5,621 bases of DNA from Gammaproteobacteria bacterium (lineage in GTDB: Bacteria; Pseudomonadota; Gammaproteobacteria; Thiohalospirales; Thiohalospiraceae). The stretch is taken from the NCBI GenBank assembly GCA_011322575.1, contig DRMK01000100.1, positions 1-5,621 on the forward strand, read 5' to 3'. Under the pieces are notes generated by a model. It worked only from the letters and a program-made list of their open reading frames with translations, did not search any database and was not told where the DNA came from. Each line of letters begins with the position of its first letter. Within the stretch, counting starts at the first letter, position 1. Shown piece by piece: positions 1-4,874 of the stretch. A program made the position numbers and the translations under genes.

Positions 1-641
1 AGGCCCGCCACAACATGGTCGAACAGCAGATCCGTCCCTGGAACGTACCGGATCAGCGCGTCCTGGAGACCATCAGCCAGATCCCGCGCGAGGCCTTCGT
101 CCCGCGGGAGTTCCTGAACCTGGCCTACGCCGAGATCAACATCGACCTGGGCCATGGCCAGGTGATGATGACCCCTGCGGTGGAAGCGCGGCTGCTGCAG
201 GCGGCCGGGGTGCATGCCGACGACAAGATCCTGGAGATAGGCACCGGCAGCGGTTACTTCACCGCCCTGCTGGCCACCATGGGCGGGCATGTGTACAGCG
301 TGGAGATCATACCCGAGCTGCAGCAGCGGGCGCGGGAACATCTGGCCGGGCAGGGGATCGATAACGTCACCCTGGAGGAGGGCGACGGCGCCTGCGGCTG
401 GAGCCGCTACGCCCCCTATGACCTGATCGTGATAACCGGATCGCTGCCGCTGCTGCCGGAGAGCTTCCAGCAGAGCCTGGCGCCGGGCGGACGGCTGATC
501 GCCATCGTCGGCGAATCGCCGGTAATGGAGGCGCACCTGATCACTGCGGAAGGACAGGACAACTACAGGGAGCGCTACCTGTTCAACACCGAGATCCCTC
601 CCCTGATCAATGCCCCGCGGCCGGAACGGTTTCAGCTCTGA
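1..641 (+). CDS. Pcm-type protein-L-isoaspartate O-methyltransferase family protein, 5' end outside window
   Basis: This is a class I SAM-dependent methyltransferase of the Pcm (COG2518-like) family. Canonical members methylate isoaspartyl residues in damaged cytosolic proteins. Seen: counting from the Met codon at 15, the SAM-binding motif I LEIGTGSGY is at residues 73-81, the ribose-binding acid is in VEI (about E97), EGDG is at 122-125, and PGGR at 158-160 precedes the last strands. The reading frame stays open to base 1 and reads QARHN before that Met. Relatives usually begin about ten residues further upstream with a similar ARxNM-EQQIRPW segment, and no Shine-Dalgarno precedes base 15, so I treat the gene as 5'-partial. 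Oddity: in the usual GQGQTISQP loop this protein reads GHGQVMMTP (46-54), so the conserved active-site serine is missing. This resembles the short proteobacterial paralogue often found near tolC, whose substrate is not settled. Family fold is near certain; true isoaspartyl activity is doubtful. The next gene starts 24 bases downstream. Confidence 0.9.
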   Translation, partial: ARHNMVEQQIRPWNVPDQRVLETISQIPREAFVPREFLNLAYAEINIDLGHGQVMMTPAVEARLLQAAGVHADDKILEIGTGSGYFTALLATMGGHVYSVEIIPELQQRAREHLAGQGIDNVTLEEGDGACGWSRYAPYDLIVITGSLPLLPESFQQSLAPGGRLIAIVGESPVMEAHLITAEGQDNYRERYLFNTEIPPLINAPRPERFQL

Positions 642-654
642 GCCGGCGCCGGCT
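641..654. repeat. 14-base perfect GC palindrome after the methyltransferase stop
   Basis: AGCCGGCGCCGGCT reads the same on both strands and begins on the last base of the TGA stop. It has no spacer, so an RNA hairpin would need unpaired bases at its tip, and no T-run follows. It could be a weak transcript-end structure, a protein site or chance in GC-rich DNA. I assign no function. Confidence 0.3.
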
Positions 655-665
655 GGCACCCCCCC

Positions 666-1223
666 ATGAACCCCTCACCGCTGCTGTGCAGGGCGGACCG
701 TGCCGCGCTGCTGCTCATAGACATTCAGACCCGCCTCTGCAGCGCCATGCCGGCCGGGATCCGCTCCCGGGTGGTGGGGAGCGCCGCTACCCTGGCAGAA
801 GCGGCAGCTCGGCTGCAGATTCCCACCGTCGTCACCCGGCAGTATCCCAAGGGCCTGGGGGATACCGAAGCGGCTATTCCCACCGCCGGCGCCACGGTGG
901 TTGACAAGCTCTCCTTCTCCTGCTGCGGCGCGCCGGAATTCAACACACTCCTGGGGTCGCTCGGGCGGCCGCAACTGGTGATCGGGGGGATGGAGAGCCA
1001 CATCTGTATCCTGCAGAGCGCCTGCGATTTGCAGGCGGCCGGCTACCAGGTATTCGTGGTGGAGGATGCCATCTGCTCCCGGGCCAGGGCCAATCACCGT
1101 AACGCCGTGGCCCGCATGGCGCAGCACGGCATTACCGTGACCAACCTGGAGTCCGTACTGTTCGAGTGGCTGGAGGATGCGCGCCACCCCGAGTTCAAGC
1201 GGTTCAGCAGCCTGGTAAAATAG
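666..1223 (+). CDS. Isochorismatase-fold cysteine hydrolase, ISOC1/ISOC2-like
   Basis: A 185-residue protein of the isochorismatase-like (cysteine hydrolase) superfamily, a Rossmann-like alpha/beta fold that hydrolyses small amides or related compounds in the cytosol. The expected catalytic triad is visible: D19 in LLLIDIQ, K81 in VVDKLSF and the nucleophile C114 in GGMESHICILQSA. The residue pair before the Cys (HI) sits where the family has its non-proline cis-peptide. The C-terminal segment DARHPEFKRFSSLVK and the stretch VFVVEDAICSR look more like the ISOC1/ISOC2 and YcaC-type branch than like true isochorismatases or nicotinamidases; no carrier-protein domain is present. Length is normal for the branch. 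The ATG at 666 has no clear Shine-Dalgarno. The gap of 24 bases after the methyltransferase suggests co-transcription, but no shared pathway is evident. Family is confident; the substrate cannot be told from sequence. Confidence 0.88.
   Translation: MNPSPLLCRADRAALLLIDIQTRLCSAMPAGIRSRVVGSAATLAEAAARLQIPTVVTRQYPKGLGDTEAAIPTAGATVVDKLSFSCCGAPEFNTLLGSLGRPQLVIGGMESHICILQSACDLQAAGYQVFVVEDAICSRARANHRNAVARMAQHGITVTNLESVLFEWLEDARHPEFKRFSSLVK
1194..1221 (+). promoter_or_regulatory. Candidate sigma-70 promoter for ypjD-corB
   Basis: An extended -10 element, TGG followed by TAAAAT (1213-1221), matches TGnTATAAT at all but one position. A weak -35, TTCAAG (1194-1199, three of six matches), lies 16 bases upstream of the hexamer. 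It sits over the end of the hydrolase gene, and the A-rich hexamer is partly made of the Lys codon and stop, so chance is possible. The expected start near 1228 would give a leader of about 95 bases before ypjD. Confidence 0.33.
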
Positions 1224-1252
1224 CTCTTATGGTGCGCCGCCCATACACTCCC

Positions 1253-1290
1253 GGCATCCCGCCGTTTGGCGGATACGGCCCGGATGTGCC
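1253..1290 (+). other. Possible structured leader upstream of ypjD
   Basis: A small hairpin CGCC-GTTT-GGCG (1260-1271) is enclosed by GGCATCC (1253-1259) pairing with GGATGTGCC (1282-1290), leaving a two-base bulge and an unpaired internal stretch 1272-1281. No T-run follows, so it is not a typical terminator. It matches no riboswitch class that I recognise, including the Mg2+-sensing M-box. It may only reflect the GC-rich composition. It is the only structure I see in the 100-base gap between the hydrolase and ypjD. Confidence 0.25.
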
Positions 1291-1323
1291 ATCATGCAGC
1301 TGTGACGAGGCAATCGGGGAGCG

Positions 1324-2133
1324 ATGAGTACACTGTCTGGCACTCTCGCCATCATCATCTATCTGGCGGTGGCCTTTCTGCTGGCCAGGGAGCTGCGGAA
1401 AGGTGACCGGCCCGCGGGCGCGGGGCATCGTCCGCTGATCCTGGCTGGACTGGCCGGGGTGGTTCTGCACGGAATGGCCCTGTCCGGCGCCATCTTCACC
1501 CCTGCGGGGGTCGATCTGGAGTTCCTCAACGTGGCCTCCATGACCGGCTGGCTCGCCGCCCTGCTGCTGCTGCTCTCCGCCCTGCGCACACCGGTGGAGA
1601 ACCTTGCCATCGCGCTCCTCCCCCTGGCTGCGCTCCCGCTGTTGTTGCAGCTGGTACTGCCTGCCCGGCCGGTACTGCTGGCCAACGCCTCCTCGGGGCT
1701 CGAGGCGCACATCCTGCTCTCCATCCTTGCCTTCAGCCTGCTGAGCATCGCCTCGCTGCAGGCGATCCTGCTGGCCATCCAGGACCAGCACCTGCGCAAC
1801 CGCAGGCCAGGCGGCTTCATCCGCGCCCTCCCGCCACTGGAGACCATGGAGCGCCTTCTGTTCCAGATGATCGGGGTCGGTTTCACCTTCCTCAGCCTGG
1901 CCCTGTTCAACGGGGTGCTGTTCGTGGACGACATCTTCGCCCAGCACCTGGTGCACAAGACGGTGCTCTCCATCATCGCCTGGCTGGTGTTCGCCATTCT
2001 GCTGTGGGGACGCTGGCGCTTCGGCTGGCGCGGCCGCAGCGCCATTCGCTGGACCCTGGCCGGTCTGGCGATCCTGCTGCTCGGTTACTTTGGCAGCAAG
2101 CTCATTCTGGAACTGGTCCTGCAGAAAACATAG
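1324..2133 (+). CDS. ypjD: YpjD-family inner membrane protein, cytochrome c assembly (CcsA)-like
   Basis: A 269-residue, very hydrophobic protein with about eight predicted membrane helices (near residues 5-21, 38-58, 68-86, 92-112, 126-151, 182-203, 211-229, 241-264). It belongs to the YpjD branch of the CcsA/CcmC-like cytochrome c assembly family. Histidines conserved in this type of protein appear at H129 (LEAHILLS) and at H208 and H211 (AQHLVHKTVLS), where CcsA relatives bind heme. The tryptophan-rich WWD loop of true heme-handling CcsA/CcmC/CcmF is not seen, so a role in heme delivery is not established. In E. coli and many gammaproteobacteria ypjD lies next to corB, as here, and is usually divergent from ffh; ffh is absent from this position. 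Start: ATG at 1324 with GGGGAG (1316-1321) only two bases upstream, close for a Shine-Dalgarno. The stop overlaps the corB ribosome site, implying one transcript and coupled translation. Confidence 0.88.
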   Translation: MSTLSGTLAIIIYLAVAFLLARELRKGDRPAGAGHRPLILAGLAGVVLHGMALSGAIFTPAGVDLEFLNVASMTGWLAALLLLLSALRTPVENLAIALLPLAALPLLLQLVLPARPVLLANASSGLEAHILLSILAFSLLSIASLQAILLAIQDQHLRNRRPGGFIRALPPLETMERLLFQMIGVGFTFLSLALFNGVLFVDDIFAQHLVHKTVLSIIAWLVFAILLWGRWRFGWRGRSAIRWTLAGLAILLLGYFGSKLILELVLQKT

Positions 2134-2137
2134 GAGG
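2132..2137 (+). promoter_or_regulatory. Shine-Dalgarno AGGAGG for corB, overlapping the ypjD stop
   Basis: A perfect AGGAGG begins inside the TAG stop of ypjD and lies 11 bases before a TTG at 2149. The TAG at 2131-2133 is also an in-frame stop for corB, so corB cannot start further upstream. The TTG encodes the first residue of a protein whose N-terminus aligns well with E. coli YfjD/CorB. This site therefore decides the start and suggests that ribosomes finishing ypjD re-initiate on corB. Confidence 0.8.
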
Positions 2138-2148
2138 ACCACCGCCAG

Positions 2149-3441
2149 TTGGACGAGATTCCGCTAACCCTGCTGTTCGTCATTCTGGGATTCCTGATCC
2201 TGCTGTCCGGCTTCTTCTCCGGCTCGGAAACCTCCCTGATCAGCCTAAACCGCTACCGCCTGCGCCACCTGGTAAAGGTGAAACACCCCGGGGCGATACG
2301 CGCCAGCCGGCTGCTGGAGCGTACCGACCGGCTCATCGGACTGATCCTGCTGGGCAACAACTTCGTCAACATTCTGGCCTCATCCATCGCCACCATCATC
2401 GCCTTACGGCTGATGGGAGAGGCGGGGATCGCGGTGGCGACCGGGCTGCTCACCCTGGTGATCCTGATCTTCGCCGAGGTAACCCCCAAGACCCTGGCAG
2501 CCCTCCAGCCGGAGCGCTTCGCGTTTCCCGCCACCTATGTGCTGCAACCGCTGCTGCGCATCTTCTATCCGCTGGTGTGGGCGGTCAACCTGCTGGCCAA
2601 CGGCCTGCTCAAGCTGCTGCGCATCCCCGTGGAGAGCGGCTCCATCCAGGCGCTGAGCGCCGAGGAGCTGCGCACCGTGGTAAACGAAGCCGGCGCCATG
2701 ATCCCGCGCCGCCACCAGACCATGCTGCTCAGCATCCTGGATATGGAGAAGAGCAGCGTGGAGGATATCATGGTGCCGCGCAACGAGATCAGCGGCATCG
2801 ATCTGGAACAGGAGTGGAGCGAGATAAGACGGCACCTGTTCGATAGCCAGCACACCCGGCTGCCGGTCTATCGCGGGGTGATCGACAACATCGTGGGGAT
2901 CGTCCACGCGCGTAACATACTGCGCCTGTTCCTGGAACACGACCTGACCCGGGAAAACTTCATGGAGGCGATCCGCGAACCCTACTTCATTCCGGAGGGA
3001 ACCCCTCTCAACACCCAACTGCTCAACTTCCAGCGCGAGCGGCGCCGCATCGGCCTGGTGGTGGACGAGTATGGAGACATTCTGGGTCTGGCTACGCTGG
3101 AGGATATCCTGGAGGAGATCGTGGGAGAGTTCACCACCGACCCAGCCCACCTGATGCGCGAGATGCATCCCCAGAAGGACGGCTCCTGGCTGGTGGATGG
3201 CGGCACATCCATCCGCACCCTGAACCGCGCACTGGGCTGGAGCCTGCCCACCGATGGTCCCAAGACCCTGAGCGGTCTCATCGTGGAGTACCTGGAAACC
3301 ATCCCGGAACCGGGCACCAGCCTGCGCATCGCCGGCCATCCCATGGAGATCGTGCAGACCGCCTCCAACACGGTCAAGACGGTACGGATCTATCCCGAGC
3401 AGCAGAAAGGGGCCGGGCAGGATCGAACAGCACATGTGTGA
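2149..3441 (+). CDS. corB: CorB, CNNM/CorC-family magnesium transport protein (HlyC/CorC family)
   Basis: A 430-residue inner membrane protein close to E. coli YfjD (CorB). CorB/CorC/CNNM proteins export Mg2+ (Na+-coupled in the CorC studied structurally); in Salmonella, CorB was found through cobalt/magnesium efflux that depends on CorA. Domains: a DUF21 membrane domain at about 1-185 with GSET (25-28), GNNFVN (69-74) and FAEVTPKT (108-115), the segments that supply the Mg2+-binding Ser, Asn and Glu; a CBS pair at about 203-328 containing IMVPR (207-211), RLPVY (237-241) and DEYGD (306-310), where ATP-Mg binds in relatives; and a C-terminal CorC_HlyC domain at about 343-417. Full length for the family. 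It starts at TTG with a strong Shine-Dalgarno overlapping the ypjD stop, so expression is probably tied to ypjD. The older hemolysin-like name for this family is misleading. No key residue appears lost. Direction of transport is inferred from the family. Confidence 0.94.
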   Translation: MDEIPLTLLFVILGFLILLSGFFSGSETSLISLNRYRLRHLVKVKHPGAIRASRLLERTDRLIGLILLGNNFVNILASSIATIIALRLMGEAGIAVATGLLTLVILIFAEVTPKTLAALQPERFAFPATYVLQPLLRIFYPLVWAVNLLANGLLKLLRIPVESGSIQALSAEELRTVVNEAGAMIPRRHQTMLLSILDMEKSSVEDIMVPRNEISGIDLEQEWSEIRRHLFDSQHTRLPVYRGVIDNIVGIVHARNILRLFLEHDLTRENFMEAIREPYFIPEGTPLNTQLLNFQRERRRIGLVVDEYGDILGLATLEDILEEIVGEFTTDPAHLMREMHPQKDGSWLVDGGTSIRTLNRALGWSLPTDGPKTLSGLIVEYLETIPEPGTSLRIAGHPMEIVQTASNTVKTVRIYPEQQKGAGQDRTAHV

Positions 3442-3452
3442 TTTATGTAACA
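3437..3452. promoter_or_regulatory. CRP-like palindrome upstream of the dusB-fis promoter
   Basis: TGTGA, six bases, then TAACA (3437-3452) matches the CRP core TGTGA-N6-TCACA at nine of ten positions. It overlaps the corB stop and lies in an AT-rich patch that stands out from its surroundings. Its centre (3444.5) is about 61.5 bases before the start predicted from the TATCAT box at 3494, a classic activating position. In E. coli, CRP acts on fis transcription. Whether this organism has a CRP/Vfr-type protein is not known from the window. Confidence 0.42.
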
Positions 3453-3470
3453 ACCGCGTAACGAAGCCAC

Positions 3471-3499
3471 TTTATGGCGTGGCCTCTAGAAGGTATCAT
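3471..3499 (+). promoter_or_regulatory. Candidate sigma-70 promoter for dusB-fis-purH
   Basis: TATCAT (3494-3499) matches the -10 consensus at five of six positions. TTTATG (3471-3476, three of six matches) lies 17 bases upstream as a weak -35. A weak -35 with a good -10 would suit an activator-dependent promoter. The predicted start near 3506 leaves a leader of about 100 bases before dusB and places the hairpin at 3507 at the very 5' end of the RNA. Confidence 0.42.
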
Positions 3500-3506
3500 G
3501 GGAGTT

Positions 3507-3548
3507 CCCTGGCGTCATAACCGCCAGGGGCTGCTTTTCCGGCTTTTT
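3507..3548 (+). terminator. Hairpin with following T-runs: corB terminator or dusB leader structure
   Basis: CCCTGGCG (3507-3514) pairs perfectly with CGCCAGGG (3522-3529) around a seven-base loop. T-runs follow at 3535-3538 and 3544-3548, but five other bases separate the stem from the first run, so the terminator is imperfect. It lies 66 bases after the corB stop and could end that transcript. If the promoter at 3494 is real, the same hairpin would also form the first bases of the dusB-fis message. Confidence 0.5.
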
Positions 3549-3562
3549 CCGATTCGTGCCAC

Positions 3563-3583
3563 CGCCCGCCTTTGCCGCGGGCG
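3563..3583 (+). other. GC-rich hairpin in the dusB leader
   Basis: CGCCCGC (3563-3569) pairs perfectly with GCGGGCG (3577-3583) around a seven-base loop, ending 24 bases before the dusB ATG. No T-run follows, so it is not a terminator. Together with the hairpin at 3507 it would give the dusB message a leader with two stem-loops. Function is unknown, and GC-rich composition makes such stems easier to find by chance. Confidence 0.35.
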
Positions 3584-3607
3584 CATGCCGTTGTGTGGAT
3601 TAGACAG

Positions 3608-4594
3608 ATGCGCATTGGGCCCTACACCATCGCCAATCCCACCGTTCTGGCCCCCATGGCCGGGATCACCGATCGCCCGTTCCGCCAGCTCTGCAAGCGC
3701 CTCGGGGCGGGAATGGCGGTTTCGGAGATGGTCACTGCCAACTCGCTGCTGTGGGGCAGCAGAAAGACCCTGAACCGAACCAACCACGAGGGGGAGCAGG
3801 AGCCCAGGGTGGTGCAGATCGCCGGCTCCGATCCCGCCCTGCTGGCGGAGGCGGCCCGCTACAACGCGGATCGCGGTGCCCAGATCATCGACATCAATCT
3901 GGGCTGCCCGGCGCGCAAGGTGTGCAACGTGATGGCCGGCTCCGCGCTGCTGAAGGACGAGGCGCTGGTGGGGCGTATCTTCGATGCGGTGGTGGCGGCG
4001 GTGGAGGTGCCGGTGACCGCCAAGATCCGTACCGGCTGGGACACCAGTAACCGTAACGGGGTACACATCGCCCGGATCGCCCAGAGCGCCGGGATCCAGG
4101 CCCTGGCGGTCCATGGGCGCACCCGCGCCTGCGGTTTCCGGGGCAGCGCCGAATATGACACCATCGCAGCCATCAAGGAGAGCGTAGCCATCCCCGTGAT
4201 CGCCAACGGGGACATCACCACCCCGCAGAAGGCGCGCCAGGTACTGGAGCGAACCGGCGCAGATGCGGTCATGATCGGCCGCGCGGCGCAGGGCAACCCC
4301 TGGATCTTCCGCGAAATCAACCACTATCTGACCACCGGCGAGCTGCTGGCGCCCCCCTCCCTGCCCGAGATCCGCGATACCCTGCTGGAGCATCTGCAGG
4401 CCATCTACGAGTTCTACGGGGAGTACACCGGGGTACGCATGGCGCGCAAGCACATCTGCTGGTACAGCAAATTCCGGCCCCACGGCGCGGCCTTCCGCCA
4501 GGAAGTGAACCGGCTGGAGAGCAGCGTCCGGCAGCTGGAGGCGACCCGCAACTTTTTCGACCGGCTGATAACCAAAGAGGAGTTGGCCGCATGA
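3608..4594 (+). CDS. dusB: tRNA-dihydrouridine synthase B
   Basis: A 328-residue FMN enzyme that uses NADPH to reduce uridine to dihydrouridine in tRNA; E. coli DusB acts at position 17. The TIM-barrel domain covers about residues 1-245, followed by the helical tRNA-binding domain. Seen: APMAGITDRP (15-24), the catalytic cysteine C100 in NLGCPARKV at the same number as in E. coli, K139 in AKIRTGW, H169 in HGRTR, NGDI (200-203) and the phosphate-binding IGRAAQGNPW (223-232). The start at 3608 is chosen because MRIGPYT matches the E. coli N-terminus MRIGQYQ; the frame extends upstream to a TTG at 3572, but that extension is not conserved and runs through a hairpin. The Shine-Dalgarno is poor (a GGA at 3596-3598), consistent with weak dusB translation reported in E. 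coli. The stop overlaps the fis start by four bases. This is the classic dusB-fis pair. Confidence 0.97.
   Translation: MRIGPYTIANPTVLAPMAGITDRPFRQLCKRLGAGMAVSEMVTANSLLWGSRKTLNRTNHEGEQEPRVVQIAGSDPALLAEAARYNADRGAQIIDINLGCPARKVCNVMAGSALLKDEALVGRIFDAVVAAVEVPVTAKIRTGWDTSNRNGVHIARIAQSAGIQALAVHGRTRACGFRGSAEYDTIAAIKESVAIPVIANGDITTPQKARQVLERTGADAVMIGRAAQGNPWIFREINHYLTTGELLAPPSLPEIRDTLLEHLQAIYEFYGEYTGVRMARKHICWYSKFRPHGAAFRQEVNRLESSVRQLEATRNFFDRLITKEELAA
4510..4557 (+). promoter_or_regulatory. Possible fis translation enhancer: stem-loop plus AU tract inside dusB
   Basis: An A/T run, AACTTTTT (4550-4557), stands out in GC-rich coding sequence and is centred about 37 bases before the fis ATG. Just upstream, CCGGCTG (4510-4516) can pair with CAGCTGG (4532-4538) with one G-U pair, or alternatively with CAG (4522-4524) and CCGG (4528-4531) across a three-base bulge. 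In E. coli, as I recall, an AU element centred about 35 bases before fis plus an upstream stem-loop boosts Fis translation. The T-run also encodes conserved-type Phe residues, so coding constraint is a rival explanation. Confidence 0.4.
4576..4582 (+). promoter_or_regulatory. Shine-Dalgarno AGAGGAG for fis
   Basis: A strong purine-rich ribosome site inside the last codons of dusB, eight bases before the ATG at 4591. It supports that ATG, which lies in the ATGA overlap with the dusB stop, as the fis start. Confidence 0.8.
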
Positions 4595-4851
4595 ATGCCA
4601 TATTGAAACAGGAGGATCTCTCCGCCAAATGCCTGAGTGATTTCATGGAGATAACCATCAACCGTTATCTCGCCGATCTGGACGGCCAGCCCGGAGGCAA
4701 CCTCTACGCCCTGGTGATGCAGCAGGTGGAGAAACCGCTGCTGGAGATCGTGCTCAACCACACTGGCGGCAACCAGACCAAAGCAGCCGAACACCTGGGG
4801 CTCAACCGCGCCACCCTGCGCAAGCGTCTCAGGGAGTACAACCTGATCTGA
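4591..4851 (+). CDS. fis: Fis, nucleoid-associated DNA-bending protein and transcription regulator
   Basis: An 86-residue homodimeric DNA-binding protein. In E. coli, Fis activates rRNA and tRNA promoters, shapes the nucleoid and assists site-specific inversion. The last 72 residues align without gaps to E. coli Fis from its residue 27 on: the dimer core around LYALVMQQVEKPLLEIV (38-54) and the helix-turn-helix GNQTKAAEHLGLNRATLRKR (60-79). DNA-contact positions are kept (N61, T63, N72, R73, T75, R77, K78), with Lys at 64 and Arg at 79 where E. coli has Arg76 and Lys91. The N-terminal arm has only about 14 residues instead of 26, so much of the beta-hairpin that contacts Hin/Gin invertases in E. 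coli is missing; this may be a lineage trait. The start codon overlaps the dusB stop (ATGA) and has a strong Shine-Dalgarno, and no longer reading is supported. Expression should follow dusB transcription. Confidence 0.96.
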   Translation: MNAILKQEDLSAKCLSDFMEITINRYLADLDGQPGGNLYALVMQQVEKPLLEIVLNHTGGNQTKAAEHLGLNRATLRKRLREYNLI

Positions 4852-4874
4852 ATCCGCGCCAAACACCTCGCCCG

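Noticed and set aside
15..17. ATG at 15 as the true start of the methyltransferase.
   Set aside because: The upstream in-frame residues QARHN match the family's N-terminal segment and no Shine-Dalgarno precedes 15, so the gene very likely begins before the window.
1204..2142. Long minus-strand open frame opposite ypjD (312 codons).
   Set aside because: It is rich in Gln, Gly, His and Pro with no recognisable domain, and lies opposite a gene with clear homology and membrane helices. Typical of antisense frames in GC-rich DNA.
2004..2846. Plus-strand open frame overlapping the end of ypjD and the first half of corB.
   Set aside because: Pro/Gly/Arg/Ala-rich shifted reading of two well-recognised genes, with no motif.
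2404..3453. Long minus-strand open frame opposite corB (349 codons).
   Set aside because: Low-complexity, His/Gln/Gly-rich composition and no family motifs, opposite a gene with three intact CorB domains.
3440..3454. Possible Fis autoregulation site, G and C 15 bases apart over an AT-rich core.
   Set aside because: It has the outer G/C pair and some A/T core matches, but breaks the consensus at several positions including the inner R. It overlaps the better CRP-like match, so I did not call it.
3572..3607. Upstream TTG start for dusB adding 12 residues.
   Set aside because: The added residues are not found in DusB relatives, overlap a GC hairpin, and have no ribosome site. MRIGPYT at 3608 matches the family start.
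3515..4483. Minus-strand open frame opposite dusB (322 codons).
   Set aside because: Shadow of dusB, no recognisable domain, and it would run through the hairpins of the regulatory gap.
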